Part shown: in pieces, positions 35,002 to 44,704 of the stretch | Layout of the letters: every line of letters begins with the position of its first letter | Position numbering within the stretch: position 1 is the stretch's first letter | DNA from: Roseburia lenta | Lineage (GTDB): Bacteria > Bacillota > Clostridia > Lachnospirales > Lachnospiraceae | Length of the DNA: 64,000 bases | Direction of reading: 5' to 3' | Assembly (NCBI RefSeq): GCF_014287435.1 | Contig: NZ_JACOPG010000004.1 | Coordinates: 124,001-188,000 of the forward strand | Translations under genes and position numbers: made by a program | Notes under the pieces: model-generated | The model's input: the letters and a program-made list of their open reading frames with translations, nothing else | What the model was told of the DNA's origin: nothing | The model's database searches: none

Positions 35002-36225
35002 ATGGAAAAGATAGATGGCGGAGTTACCGCAGCAAAGGGCTTTCTGGCAGCGCACACCGCAGCCGGAATCAAATATCAGGGCAGAGATGACATGGCTATG
35101 ATCTATAGCAAGGTGCCGGCGGTTGCAGCAGGTACTTTTACCCGCAATGTGGTAAAGGCTGCACCGGTCAAATGGGATCAGCAGGTGGTAGGGGAGAGTC
35201 CTTTCGTTCAGGCGGTAGTCATGAATGCCGGGATCGCCAATGCCTGTACCGGACAGGAAGGCATGGGCTATTGTAAGGAGACGGCTGACGCGGCAGGATC
35301 TGCACTTGGGATCCCGAGTCAGGCAGTCTTAGTCGCATCGACCGGTGTGATCGGCATGCAGCTGCCTATGGATCGTCTGCGCGCGGGCATTGGGGCAATG
35401 GTGCCTAAGTTAGAGGACACGCGGCAGGCAGCAGCCGCAGCCGCACAAGCCATCATGACGACCGATACCCACAAGAAGGAAGCGGCAGTGACCTTTACGG
35501 TGGACGGAAAGACCGTGACGGTCGGCGGTATGAGCAAGGGAAGCGGTATGATCCATCCCAATATGTGTACCATGCTTGCTTTTATCACAACGGATCTGGC
35601 AATCTCCCACGAACTTTTGCAGGAGGCACTCAGCAGCGTTGTGGACGACACTTACAATATGATCTCTGTGGATGGCGATACTTCCACCAATGATACCTGT
35701 CTGGTGCTTGCTAATGGTATGGCAGGCAATACTGAGATTACGGAGAAAAATGCTGATTATCAGGCTTTTGTAGAAGTTCTTTTTGAAGTCAACAAGACAC
35801 TTGCCAAGATGATGGCGGGCGATGGTGAAGGCGCGACCGCCTTATTCGAGGTCAAGGTCATAAATGCTTCCAGCAAGGCAGAGGCAGTGACCCTCGCCAA
35901 ATCTGTCGTTACATCCAGTCTGACCAAGGCAGCGATCTACGGTCATGATGCCAACTGGGGCAGGATCCTTTGCGCGCTGGGTTATGCCGGTGTGGACTTT
36001 GATCCGGAAAAGGTAGATCTCTACTTTGAGAGCAGCAATGGCAGATTGAAGATCATAGAAAACGGTGTGGCAACCGGTTACAGTGAGGAAGAAGCCACAA
36101 AGATCTTGACGGCAGATGCTGTGACAGCCATCTGCGATATGAAACAGGGGGATGCCGAGGCAACTGCCTGGGGATGCGACCTGACCTATGATTATGTCAA
36201 GATCAATGCCGATTATCGTTCTTAA
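35002..36225 (+). CDS. argJ: bifunctional glutamate N-acetyltransferase / ornithine acetyltransferase
   Basis: ArgJ of 407 residues, which recycles the acetyl group from N-acetylornithine to glutamate. It is made as a precursor that cleaves itself before a threonine, here T190 in PNMCTMLAF, after KGSGMIH. The family start GGVTAAKGFLA and the substrate loops NAGIANACTG and VDGDTSTNDT are intact. The ATG at 35002 sits behind AAAGGAG; an upstream in-frame GTG at 34993 overlaps that site. A typical member is 400 or so residues. It lies 13 bases behind the GNAT gene. Confidence 0.96.
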   Translation: MEKIDGGVTAAKGFLAAHTAAGIKYQGRDDMAMIYSKVPAVAAGTFTRNVVKAAPVKWDQQVVGESPFVQAVVMNAGIANACTGQEGMGYCKETADAAGSALGIPSQAVLVASTGVIGMQLPMDRLRAGIGAMVPKLEDTRQAAAAAAQAIMTTDTHKKEAAVTFTVDGKTVTVGGMSKGSGMIHPNMCTMLAFITTDLAISHELLQEALSSVVDDTYNMISVDGDTSTNDTCLVLANGMAGNTEITEKNADYQAFVEVLFEVNKTLAKMMAGDGEGATALFEVKVINASSKAEAVTLAKSVVTSSLTKAAIYGHDANWGRILCALGYAGVDFDPEKVDLYFESSNGRLKIIENGVATGYSEEEATKILTADAVTAICDMKQGDAEATAWGCDLTYDYVKINADYRS

Positions 36226-36264
36226 TGAAGAATGTCATAGATCCGCGATAAGGAGGATACAAAA

Positions 36265-37164
36265 GTGGAAGAGAAAAATATGCAGGAAGTCATGGAAAAG
36301 GCACAGGTTCTGATCGAGGCTTTGCCTTACATCCAGCGTTTTAACCGAAAGATCATTGTTGTAAAGTATGGCGGAAGTGCCATGATCGACGAAGAATTAA
36401 AAAAACATGTTATTCAGGATGTGACACTTTTAAAACTGGTCGGATTTAAGCCGATCATCGTACATGGCGGCGGTAAGGAGATCAGTCGCTGGGTTGAAAA
36501 AACAGGCATGCAGCCGGAATTTGTCAACGGACTCCGCAAGACGGATGCTGCGACCATGGAGATCGCAGAGATGGTCTTAAATAAGGTCAACAAGTCTTTA
36601 GTACAGATGGTCGAGGAACTGGGGGTCAATGCCATCGGTATCAGTGGCAAGGATGGCGGACTGCTGCGTGTAGAAAAGAAATATTCCGACGGTCAGGATA
36701 TCGGCTATGTAGGTGAGATCACAGAAGTCAATCCAAAGATCTTAGAGGATCTTCTGGAACGCGATTTTCTCCCGATTGTCTGCCCGATCGGTATGGATGC
36801 CAATTATGAGACTTACAATATCAATGCGGATGATGCGGCTTGTGCCATTGCGCAGGCAGTACAGGCAGAAAAACTGGCATTCTTGACGGATATCGAGGGT
36901 GTCTATAAAGATCCTGCGGACAAATCAACGCTGATCTCAGAATTGACCGTATCCGAAGCAAGAGAACTGATCGCAGACGGCTTTATCGGTGGCGGTATGC
37001 TGCCAAAACTGAATAACTGTATGGAAGCAATCGAAAAAGGGGTTTCCCGGGTACATATTCTGGACGGGCGTATCGCACACTGCCTGCTTTTGGAGATCTT
37101 TACCAATAAGGGAATCGGAACGGCTATTTTAGATGATAAGGAGAAAAAGTTTAATCATGAATAA
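36265..37164 (+). CDS. argB: acetylglutamate kinase
   Basis: Amino-acid kinase of 299 residues that phosphorylates N-acetylglutamate, usually the arginine-controlled step. Markers are [40 protein letters not shown] and the C-terminal [10 protein letters not shown]. An N-terminal helix ([20 protein letters not shown]) like that of arginine-sensitive hexameric forms is present, so feedback inhibition by arginine is likely but inferred. GTG start behind AAGGAGG. It overlaps argD by 8 bp. Confidence 0.95.
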   Translation: MEEKNMQEVMEKAQVLIEALPYIQRFNRKIIVVKYGGSAMIDEELKKHVIQDVTLLKLVGFKPIIVHGGGKEISRWVEKTGMQPEFVNGLRKTDAATMEIAEMVLNKVNKSLVQMVEELGVNAIGISGKDGGLLRVEKKYSDGQDIGYVGEITEVNPKILEDLLERDFLPIVCPIGMDANYETYNINADDAACAIAQAVQAEKLAFLTDIEGVYKDPADKSTLISELTVSEARELIADGFIGGGMLPKLNNCMEAIEKGVSRVHILDGRIAHCLLLEIFTNKGIGTAILDDKEKKFNHE

Positions 37165-38359
37165 AGAAGAATATATTGCTACAGCAGAAGAATCTTTGTT
37201 CCATGTCTACAATCGGTTCCCGGTCGTATTTGAAAAGGGGAACGGTGTGCATATCTATGATACGGATGGCAAGGAATATCTGGATTTTGCATCCGGGATC
37301 GGCGTTATGGCATTTGGTTACAATGACGGCGAATACAAACAGGCACTCATGGATCAGATCGACAAGATTACCCATACCTCCAACCTCTACTATCATCCGC
37401 CAATGATCTCGGCAGCCAAAAAACTTTGTCAGGTATCCGGCATGGATAAGGTATTCTTTACCAACAGTGGTGCCGAGGCGATTGAAGGAGCCATTAAGAC
37501 TGCCAAGAAATATGCTTATCTGCGCGATGGATTTGCCGGACATGAGATCATTGCCATGGAACATTCTTTCCACGGCAGGACAGTGGGATCTTTGTCTGTG
37601 ACCGGTACGGAGCACTACAGAGAACCATTTTTACCGCTGATGGATGGCGTGCGTTTTGCCAATTTTAACGATCTGGATAGTGTCAAGGCACAGATCACGG
37701 ACAAGACTTGTGCCATTATCATGGAGACTGTGCAGGGCGAGGGTGGTCTGTATCCGGCAGAAGCGGACTTTTTACAGGGCGTCCGGGATCTGTGTGATGC
37801 GCATGATATCTTATTGATCTTAGACGAGATCCAGTGCGGCATGGGCAGGACAGGCTACATGTTTGCATGGCAGAAATACGGTGTAAAGCCGGACATCATG
37901 ACCTGCGCAAAAGCACTTGGAGCAGGCGTGCCGGTCGGCGCCTTTGCACTCACCGACCGCGTGGCAGAGCACTCTTTGGTACCGGGCGACCATGGTACGA
38001 CTTACGGAGGCAATCCGCTGGTATGTGCGGCAGTTGATAAGACATTGGATATGATGGAAAACCGCCATATTACTGACCATGTCAAAGAACTGACGCCATA
38101 TTTTGAGAAGGCATTGGATGGTCTGGTCGCAAAATATGACTTTATGACAGGCAGACGTGGCATGGGACTCATGCAGGGCATTGTGATCGATGCGCGTATC
38201 CCGGTTGGTTCTATTGTGACAAAGGCACTGGAGGCAGGGCTGATCGTGCTCTCAGCCGGTGGGAATGTCTTGCGACTTTTGCCGCCACTGGTCATCGAAA
38301 AAGAAGATATCGATCATATGGTAGAAATTTTGACCGGGGTTTGTGACATAATTTCGTAA
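37157..38359 (+). CDS. argD: acetylornithine aminotransferase
   Basis: PLP-dependent class III aminotransferase of 400 residues that makes N-acetylornithine. The PLP-lysine is K252 in [15 protein letters not shown]. Other markers are [27 protein letters not shown], and [14 protein letters not shown]. It overlaps the end of argB by 8 bp, with a GGAG site inside argB, so it is translationally coupled. It closes the arginine operon, and a terminator hairpin follows at 38433-38457. The paralogous enzymes (ornithine or GABA aminotransferase) are excluded by the operon context. Confidence 0.95.
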   Translation: MNKEEYIATAEESLFHVYNRFPVVFEKGNGVHIYDTDGKEYLDFASGIGVMAFGYNDGEYKQALMDQIDKITHTSNLYYHPPMISAAKKLCQVSGMDKVFFTNSGAEAIEGAIKTAKKYAYLRDGFAGHEIIAMEHSFHGRTVGSLSVTGTEHYREPFLPLMDGVRFANFNDLDSVKAQITDKTCAIIMETVQGEGGLYPAEADFLQGVRDLCDAHDILLILDEIQCGMGRTGYMFAWQKYGVKPDIMTCAKALGAGVPVGAFALTDRVAEHSLVPGDHGTTYGGNPLVCAAVDKTLDMMENRHITDHVKELTPYFEKALDGLVAKYDFMTGRRGMGLMQGIVIDARIPVGSIVTKALEAGLIVLSAGGNVLRLLPPLVIEKEDIDHMVEILTGVCDIIS

Positions 38360-38432
38360 AACTCTTGTAATAATTGACGCTTTTGGATAAAATGATTTGC
38401 ATAGCATTCATGTTTCCTTTCAGCGATCCAGA

Positions 38433-38464
38433 GGGGGTAGCAGACATTGCTGCTCCCTTTTCTT
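38433..38464 (+). terminator. terminator after the arginine operon
   Basis: GGGGGTAGCAG (starting 38433) pairs with CTGCTCCC (ending 38457) with one bulged base, followed by TTTTCTTATTG. Confidence 0.65.
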
Positions 38465-38485
38465 ATTGTTTGAAAGGAGTGTAAA

Positions 38486-39082
38486 GTGAAAAAACAAATC
38501 ATACTACTTGGTATTGTAGTTCTTATCTTGCTAGGATGTACGGCTTGCAAGTCTACATCTTATTTAGAAAAGCAGTCTGATCTTTCTAGTGAGGACACAT
38601 CAGAAGATGCGACGGATTCCGCGGACACAACAGAAGAGACAGAGAAAAAGACAGAGATCTATGTGCAGATCAGTGGGGCAGTGGCAGATCCCGGTGTTTA
38701 CACTTTTCCTGCAGACAGCCGCGTGTATGAACTGATCGAGGCTGCGGGCGGTCTGCTGCCAGAGGCGTATGATGTCTCTTTGAATCAGGCGGAGCGGCTT
38801 TCGGATGGGCAGAAGATCCATGTCTATACCAAAGAGGAAGCGGCAGAGGGGCTGGCACCGACAGAGGAAAGTTCTTCGACATCGGATGGAAAGGTCAACA
38901 TCAATACGGCTTCCACGGAGGAACTGACAAGTTTAAAGGGAATCGGACAGACCAGGGCAGAAAGCATTGTCGCCTATCGGCAGGAGCACGGAGCCTTTGC
39001 GGCAGTGGAAGATCTAAAAGCAGTATCCGGGATCGGTGATGCGACCTATCAAAAGATCGCAGATGCAATTACAGTGAATTGA
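38486..39082 (+). CDS. comEA: ComEA family competence DNA receptor
   Basis: Protein of 198 residues with an N-terminal lipid/membrane anchor (hydrophobic stretch ending LLGCTACK), an acidic serine/threonine-rich linker, an SLBB domain (IYVQISGAVADPGVYTFPADSRVYELIEAAGG) and a C-terminal double helix-hairpin-helix (VNINTASTEELTSLKGIGQTRAESIVAYR and VEDLKAVSGIGDATYQKI). ComEA binds double-stranded DNA on the cell surface and passes it to the ComEC channel, encoded 3.2 kb downstream. GTG start behind GAAAGGAG. It is 11 bases from the response regulator and seems to head that operon. Confidence 0.92.
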   Translation: MKKQIILLGIVVLILLGCTACKSTSYLEKQSDLSSEDTSEDATDSADTTEETEKKTEIYVQISGAVADPGVYTFPADSRVYELIEAAGGLLPEAYDVSLNQAERLSDGQKIHVYTKEEAAEGLAPTEESSSTSDGKVNINTASTEELTSLKGIGQTRAESIVAYRQEHGAFAAVEDLKAVSGIGDATYQKIADAITVN

Positions 39083-39093
39083 GGTTTTGAAAA

Positions 39094-39786
39094 ATGGCAA
39101 AAAAAGTATTAGTGGTGGATGATGAAAAATTGATCGTAAAGGGGATCCGCTTTAGTCTGGAGCAGGACGGCATGGAAGTGGATTGTGCCTATGATGGACA
39201 GGAAGCGCTGGATAAAGCCATGGCGACACCATACGATATGATACTTTTGGATGTGATGCTGCCAAAGATGGATGGATTTGAAGTCTGCCAGCGTATCCGT
39301 GAATTTTCCAATATGCCGATCGTTATGCTGACGGCAAAAGGGGATGATATGGATAAGATCTTAGGCTTAGAGTATGGTGCAGATGATTATATCACCAAGC
39401 CTTTCAATATCTTAGAGGTCAAGGCGCGTATCAAGGCCATAATGCGCAGAACGACGCCACAGGTCGTCAAGGAACAAAAGATCACAGAGATCAAAAGCGG
39501 AGATTTTACCATCAATACAGAAAACCGCCGTCTTTTTATTTTAGATCAGGAGATCAATGTGACCTCCAAAGAATTTGATATGCTCTTACTTTTAGTGACC
39601 AATCCGGGCAAGGTCTACAGCAGGGATGAGTTGCTCCGTGCTATCTGGGGCGAGGACTATCCGGGAGATGCGCGTACCGTGGATGTGCATATCCGGCGTC
39701 TGCGTGAGAAGATCGAGCCAAATGCCAGTGAACCAAAGTATGTGCACACTAAGTGGGGGGTAGGCTACTACTATCAGCAGGTTTAG
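39094..39786 (+). CDS. OmpR/PhoB-type response regulator
   Basis: Response regulator of 230 residues. The receiver domain holds the acidic pair D9-D10, phospho-acceptor D53 (ILLDVMLPKMDG) and the conserved TAKGDD and K of YITKPFN. The C-terminal winged helix (EINVTSKEFDMLLLL, RDELLRAIWGEDYPGDARTVDVHIRRLREKIE, GVGYYYQ) is of the OmpR/WalR kind. It starts 11 bases after comEA and 9 bases before the kinase gene. The target genes are not identifiable here. It may act on cell-envelope or competence functions, but that rests on context alone. Confidence 0.93.
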   Translation: MAKKVLVVDDEKLIVKGIRFSLEQDGMEVDCAYDGQEALDKAMATPYDMILLDVMLPKMDGFEVCQRIREFSNMPIVMLTAKGDDMDKILGLEYGADDYITKPFNILEVKARIKAIMRRTTPQVVKEQKITEIKSGDFTINTENRRLFILDQEINVTSKEFDMLLLLVTNPGKVYSRDELLRAIWGEDYPGDARTVDVHIRRLREKIEPNASEPKYVHTKWGVGYYYQQV

Positions 39787-39795
39787 AGGTAGGAC

Positions 39796-41289
39796 ATGAA
39801 AAAACAGAAACTCAAAGAAATGATCAAAAGTCTTAGGGCACATATTGTAGTGGTGGTCCTTTTGGTGGGGATCCTGCCTGCTACGCTGTTTTCTGTGCTT
39901 TTTTCCAGTTTATATGTGAGACGCTCCGTGGAGAGCGACGTGACGGACATGGTTGCCAATGGACAGATCTTAGGTAAGCAGATCATGTCGAGCGGCTATC
40001 TGAATGAAAAAGATTCCAAAAATGTAGATGAGCAACTGAGTGCCTTGTCTTTGACCTATTCCGGTAGAATGATGATCGTAAATTCTTCCTTAAATGTCAT
40101 CAAGGATACCTATGGGGTGGACGAGGGCAAGACGATCGTCTGGTCGGATGTCATCACGGCATTTACCGGCAAGACGGCATCCTATTATGATAAGGAAAAT
40201 GCTTATCTGGTAGTAGCCATACCCATTTTATCTACGAGCAAGGATGATAATGAAGTCTTAGGGGTACTGGTGATGAATAAGTCCATGACTTATATCACGA
40301 CCAATCTGGAATATTTCCAGTCGGTAGCCATCATTACCCTCTTGGTCTTATATGTGGTCGTGATCGCACTGGCGATTCTTTTTTCCGGCCGCTTTACCAG
40401 ACCTTTTAGAAAACTTGGTACAGCCATTGAGGCAAGGGAAAAGGGCAGCGATAACGGAGAGGAGATCGCCGTAGATGATTATACGGAGTCGGCTGAGGTT
40501 TCCAAAAAATTAAACAGCCTGATCGCCCGCATGAAGGTGGTGGATGAGTCCCGACAGGAATTTGTATCCAATGTGTCACATGAATTAAAGACACCGCTGA
40601 CTTCCATGAAAGTGCTGGCAGATTCCCTGAACGGACAGGATAATGTGCCGGTGGAACTCTACCGGGAATTTATGGCAGATATCGGCGAGGAGATCGACCG
40701 CGAGACCAAGATCATCAATGATCTTTTAAGTCTGGTCAAGATGGATCGTGCAGCGGCATCTTTGAATGTGTCCGCTGTCAATATGAATGAGTTGATTGAA
40801 CTGATCTTAAAACGCTTACGACCGATCGCGGAAAAGCAGCAGGTCGAGGTCGTTTTTGAGAGTTTCCGTCCGGTTGCGGCTGAGGTGGATGAAGTCAAGA
40901 TATCTCTTGCAATCACCAATCTGGTCGAAAACGGGATCAAGTACAACCAGGAGGGCGGCTGGGTGCATGTGTCCTTGAATGCAGACCATCAGTATTGCTA
41001 CATTAAGGTCGAGGATTCCGGTATGGGAATCCCACAGGAGAGTCTGGACTTTATTTTTGAAAGATTTTACCGTGTGGATAAGTCACATTCCAGAGAGATC
41101 GGTGGTACTGGTCTGGGACTTGCCATCACGAAAAATGCCATCACCATGCACAATGGCGATATCAAGGTACATAGCGTCCTGGGTGAGGGAACCATGTTTG
41201 ATGTGCGTATTCCGCTGAACTATATCAGCCCACAGAATAGTGCCGGAAGCCATAAAAACAGAAAACAGCATAAGATGGTACATGATTAA
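39796..41289 (+). CDS. sensor histidine kinase, partner of the OmpR-type regulator
   Basis: Kinase of 497 residues. Two membrane segments (about 16-36 and 175-195) flank an extracellular sensor of about 140 residues. A HAMP domain follows, then the HisKA domain with phospho-acceptor H262 in VSNVSHELKTPLTS, and the HATPase with N-box (NLVENGIKYN), G1 (VEDSGMGIP) and G2 (SREIGGTGLGLAI). No PAS domain is visible between HAMP and HisKA, unlike WalK of Bacillus. It is 9 bases behind its regulator gene, and the GerMN lipoprotein gene is 33 bases downstream. Confidence 0.93.
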   Translation: MKKQKLKEMIKSLRAHIVVVVLLVGILPATLFSVLFSSLYVRRSVESDVTDMVANGQILGKQIMSSGYLNEKDSKNVDEQLSALSLTYSGRMMIVNSSLNVIKDTYGVDEGKTIVWSDVITAFTGKTASYYDKENAYLVVAIPILSTSKDDNEVLGVLVMNKSMTYITTNLEYFQSVAIITLLVLYVVVIALAILFSGRFTRPFRKLGTAIEAREKGSDNGEEIAVDDYTESAEVSKKLNSLIARMKVVDESRQEFVSNVSHELKTPLTSMKVLADSLNGQDNVPVELYREFMADIGEEIDRETKIINDLLSLVKMDRAAASLNVSAVNMNELIELILKRLRPIAEKQQVEVVFESFRPVAAEVDEVKISLAITNLVENGIKYNQEGGWVHVSLNADHQYCYIKVEDSGMGIPQESLDFIFERFYRVDKSHSREIGGTGLGLAITKNAITMHNGDIKVHSVLGEGTMFDVRIPLNYISPQNSAGSHKNRKQHKMVHD

Positions 41290-41322
41290 GGCAGGAAGCA
41301 ATGTGATGAGGAGCACACTTCT

Positions 41323-42273
41323 ATGAAAAAAAGAGGGATCGGGTGTCTCATGGCGCTCGTTATGCTATGTGGTCTGCTGACGGGATGTGGCGGATCCAAA
41401 GAAAAAGAGAATATGAAGATCTATTATATCAATGCCTTGGGAGATGGGATCGGTGCTGTCGGTTATCATATGGATGCGACAAAGACGGATGCTATGATCG
41501 ATGAAGCCTTACAGGCACTTGCCACAGATCCGGACAGTGTCGACTATCGCAAGACGATCTCAGACAGTATCAAGATCACAGACCGTGTTCTGGATAATGG
41601 ACTGCTCAGTCTGTATTTTGACCGGGAATATGAGGAATTGACCGGTTATACGGAGGTTCTGATGCGGGCAGCCATTGTAAAGACTTTGGTACAGATCAAG
41701 GGAATCGACAGTGTTGCCTTTTATGTTGGCGAAGATCCGCTTCTGGATGCCAACGGCTCGCTGGTCGGCAGTATGAATGATGATACTTTTATCAATGACT
41801 ACGGTGCAGAGACCGGAAGTCTGGAAAAGACAAAACTGACATTGTACTTTGCCAGTGCAGATGGGCAGTCTTTGGTCAAGCAGGAAAAGGATGTTTATTA
41901 CAATAAGAATGTAGCCAGAGAGCGCCTGATTATGGATTATTTGCTCAAGGGACCGGATTCGGATGATGCTAAGTCCGTTTTTCCATCCGGGACAAAGATC
42001 TTAAATGTAACGGTGACAGACGGTGTCTGCTATGTCAATCTGGATTCGGCATTTTTAAAGACGCCAACCGGGATCAACAGCAATGTTGTCTTGTATGCGA
42101 TCGTCAATTCTTTGACGGAACTGGATAACATCAATAAGGTGCAGATCCTGGTAGACGGTGCGCAGAGCACATCGGATTCTACTCTGGAATTTTCACTGGG
42201 AACATCTTATGAAAGAGATACATCTATGGTCATGCAGGCGGTAGAGCGTGACCTGATGAAAGAAGGAGACTAA
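41323..42273 (+). CDS. GerMN domain lipoprotein
   Basis: Protein of 316 residues with a lipoprotein signal peptide (LLTGCGG, lipidated Cys about residue 23). Two GerMN-like repeats follow; the second, KLTLYFASADGQSLVKQEKDV with LIMDYLLKGPDSDDAKSVFP and NVTVTDGVCYVNLDSAFL, is textbook GerMN. GerM proteins act in spore germination and cortex function in Bacillus. LpqB-like GerMN lipoproteins are linked to two-component kinases in Actinobacteria, which fits the gene order here. It probably modulates the kinase or sits on the outside of the membrane. 8 bases separate it from comEC. Confidence 0.85.
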   Translation: MKKRGIGCLMALVMLCGLLTGCGGSKEKENMKIYYINALGDGIGAVGYHMDATKTDAMIDEALQALATDPDSVDYRKTISDSIKITDRVLDNGLLSLYFDREYEELTGYTEVLMRAAIVKTLVQIKGIDSVAFYVGEDPLLDANGSLVGSMNDDTFINDYGAETGSLEKTKLTLYFASADGQSLVKQEKDVYYNKNVARERLIMDYLLKGPDSDDAKSVFPSGTKILNVTVTDGVCYVNLDSAFLKTPTGINSNVVLYAIVNSLTELDNINKVQILVDGAQSTSDSTLEFSLGTSYERDTSMVMQAVERDLMKEGD

Positions 42274-42280
42274 GGGGATC

Positions 42281-44656
42281 ATGTTAAGAAGAAATCTATG
42301 CCAGATCGGCATGGCATTTCTCCTTGGGGTTGGATGGAAAATATATGACAGCCTTTACTGGTGTCCGGCTTTTGCGGTCTATGTTCTGTGGCTTTTGCTG
42401 GGGCTTAGACCATATTTGCCGATAAACATGCGAAAGAGGCGGATGCTGTTTTGGTGTATGGCATTTCTTTTGGGAAGCATCTGGGGCATGAGGGCAGTAG
42501 AAAGGCAGAAGAACATTCAGGATTTCTTGGCAGATGCAAAAGAGATCGAATTTCAAGGGGAGATCTACAAGAAAGAGAAAAAGGCGGATCAGCCAATCTA
42601 TTATCTGCGGGATGTCATCCTGCGGGATCAAAAAGAGCAGATGACTTGCTCATCAGTTATTCTTTATCCGGGATCGGATGATGAAATCATAGGAAGCATT
42701 TATATAGGAAAGGCAAGGATACAGGCATTTCGACAGGCGCGTAATGACGGCAATTTTGATGAATTGTCCTATTATGAGAGTAGTGGGATCGCCGCAAAGT
42801 TGGAAGAGACAGCAAAAATAAAAAGCATAGTCCCGCGTTTTTGTCTGCGGCAGGTCTTATATGATCTGCGTGGAAATATGGCGCGCTCGTATGAAAACTG
42901 GCTGCCGGGCGAGGAGAGCGGTGTCATGAAAACGCTGGCATTGGGGGAGCGTGACGGACTGGATGCCGAGGTCAAGTCTTTATATCAGATGGCAGGACTG
43001 TCGCATATTTTAGCCATATCAGGTCTGCATATCTCGGTCGTTGGCATGGCAATCTATAATTTCTTACGACGCAGGGGCACAGGCTTCTTTACCGCCGGTA
43101 TCCTTGCGGGGAGTCTGGTGGTCTCCTATGGCATCCTTTGCGGTATGGGAAGTTCGACCAAACGTGCTGTTTTTATGTATGGGATCTATCTTCTGGCAAA
43201 TGTCTTGGGGGAGGTCTATGATTCGGGCAATGCCCTCATGCTGGCAGGGATTGTTCTGGTCGTGCAAGATCCGCTTTGTATGAAAAATACTGGGGTTATC
43301 TTTTCTTTTGTGGCTGTACTTGGTGTTATTTCCTTTGCATCACCTCTGGTGGAAGTGGTAAAAGGGAAAGGGAAGGCAGTGGATGCTTTTGTCTTTTCAC
43401 TGGGGCTACAGTTGTTTACCCTGCCCCTTGTGGCAAGGTTTTATTATGAAATCCCGCTATACAGTATCGTTTTAAATCTGGTACTACTTCCTTTGCTGGG
43501 GCTTTTGCTGGGCTGTGGACTGATCGGTGGGTTGGTAGGTCTTTTTTGGCAGGGACTGGCAGGCAAGATCCTTACGATCTGTCATGTGCTCCTGTATTTT
43601 TACGAATGGATGGCAGATCTGACCCTGCGTCTGCCGGGGGCAAGACAGATCGTGGGCGCTCCGGCATGGGGAAGGATCTTTCTCTATTATGGGCTTTTAT
43701 ATCTGGGACTTTTTTTGCTCAAGGGTAAAAATGGCAGGACGAAGGAAAAGAAGAAGGAAAAAGTGGGGCGCAGATATGGGCAGGCTCTGCTTTGCGGACT
43801 GTTTGGACTTGTATTTTTGTTCTGTCCCAAAAAGACGCAGAATCAGATGGTCATGCTGGATGTTGGACAGGGGGATGGCATTTATCTGCAAAGTAGTGCC
43901 GGCGATCATTTTTTTATAGATGGGGGAAGTACGGATGTGACCAAGGTCGGCACGTATCGGATCCTGCCTTTCTTAAAATACCATGGCATCCGCAAGATAG
44001 ACTACTGGTTTGTGTCCCATACGGATCTGGATCATATCAACGGCTTGCAGGAGTGTCTGGAGAGGGGTTATGAAATCGAGCACCTGGTCTTTGCTAAGGC
44101 GCAAAAGGAGGGGGTGGAAGATGGGGATGCCATGGAGAAACTGATACAGACGGCAAAAAAGCAGGGAAGCCAGATCCTTTATATGGAAGTGGGAGATCGG
44201 CTGATCAGCGGAGACCTGAGACTGCAATGTGTCGGACCGACTCAGGCGATCAGCAGGGATTTTGCCGCGGATTGCAATGCCATGAGCCTTTGTCTTTTAT
44301 TGACCTGTGGAGATTTTCAAGGACTTTTTACCGGAGATATAGCCATGGACCAGGAAGCGTCTTTGGTGGCAGAGGTTCAAAGCGCGCTTGAAGAGAATGG
44401 GACGTTGGTCTTTTTAAAAGTGGCGCACCATGGCTCGAAGTATTCCAGTGGCGAGGACTTTTTGGATGCCTTGGCTCCGAAGATTGCCTTGATCTCCTGT
44501 GGAAAGAATAACTCTTACGGACATCCCGGCAAGGAGACCTTGGAGCGCTTGGAAGATGTGATGGGAAAAGATGATATTTATATCACTATGGATGCAGGAC
44601 AGATCCGAATTTTATTCGATCAGGAAAGCCCTGCCCAAGTAAAATTTGCAAAATGA
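42281..44656 (+). CDS. comEC: ComEC/Rec2 family DNA uptake channel
   Basis: Competence channel protein of 791 residues. The N-terminal region has two membrane segments and an OB-fold-like part. The central membrane core carries the family signature ALAL/GERDGL and SLYQMAGLSHILAISGLHISVVGMAIYN. The C-terminal metallo-beta-lactamase domain is marked by LDVGQGDGIYLQS, the H580-T-D582-L-D584-H585 cluster and KVAHHGSKYSS. In competent bacteria it carries single-stranded DNA across the membrane. Intact MBL motifs suggest a working nuclease. It ends the comEA-TCS-GerMN-comEC cluster; 33 to 48 bases later spoIIIA begins. Confidence 0.94.
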   Translation: MLRRNLCQIGMAFLLGVGWKIYDSLYWCPAFAVYVLWLLLGLRPYLPINMRKRRMLFWCMAFLLGSIWGMRAVERQKNIQDFLADAKEIEFQGEIYKKEKKADQPIYYLRDVILRDQKEQMTCSSVILYPGSDDEIIGSIYIGKARIQAFRQARNDGNFDELSYYESSGIAAKLEETAKIKSIVPRFCLRQVLYDLRGNMARSYENWLPGEESGVMKTLALGERDGLDAEVKSLYQMAGLSHILAISGLHISVVGMAIYNFLRRRGTGFFTAGILAGSLVVSYGILCGMGSSTKRAVFMYGIYLLANVLGEVYDSGNALMLAGIVLVVQDPLCMKNTGVIFSFVAVLGVISFASPLVEVVKGKGKAVDAFVFSLGLQLFTLPLVARFYYEIPLYSIVLNLVLLPLLGLLLGCGLIGGLVGLFWQGLAGKILTICHVLLYFYEWMADLTLRLPGARQIVGAPAWGRIFLYYGLLYLGLFLLKGKNGRTKEKKKEKVGRRYGQALLCGLFGLVFLFCPKKTQNQMVMLDVGQGDGIYLQSSAGDHFFIDGGSTDVTKVGTYRILPFLKYHGIRKIDYWFVSHTDLDHINGLQECLERGYEIEHLVFAKAQKEGVEDGDAMEKLIQTAKKQGSQILYMEVGDRLISGDLRLQCVGPTQAISRDFAADCNAMSLCLLLTCGDFQGLFTGDIAMDQEASLVAEVQSALEENGTLVFLKVAHHGSKYSSGEDFLDALAPKIALISCGKNNSYGHPGKETLERLEDVMGKDDIYITMDAGQIRILFDQESPAQVKFAK

Positions 44657-44684
44657 TCATAAAACGGTAAAGCATTCATATATT
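44657..44684 (+). promoter_or_regulatory. spoIIIAp: candidate SigE promoter of the spoIIIA operon
   Basis: A -35-like TCATAAA (44657-44663) and a -10-like CATATATT (44677-44684), 13 bp apart, resemble the sporulation SigE promoter (ATA-rich -35, -10 CATACAnT). The spacing and much of the sequence match the candidate upstream of spoIIM (55667-55694). In Bacillus the spoIIIA operon is SigE-driven. Confidence 0.55.
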
Positions 44685-44704
44685 AGACTATGGCTGAAGA
44701 ACAA

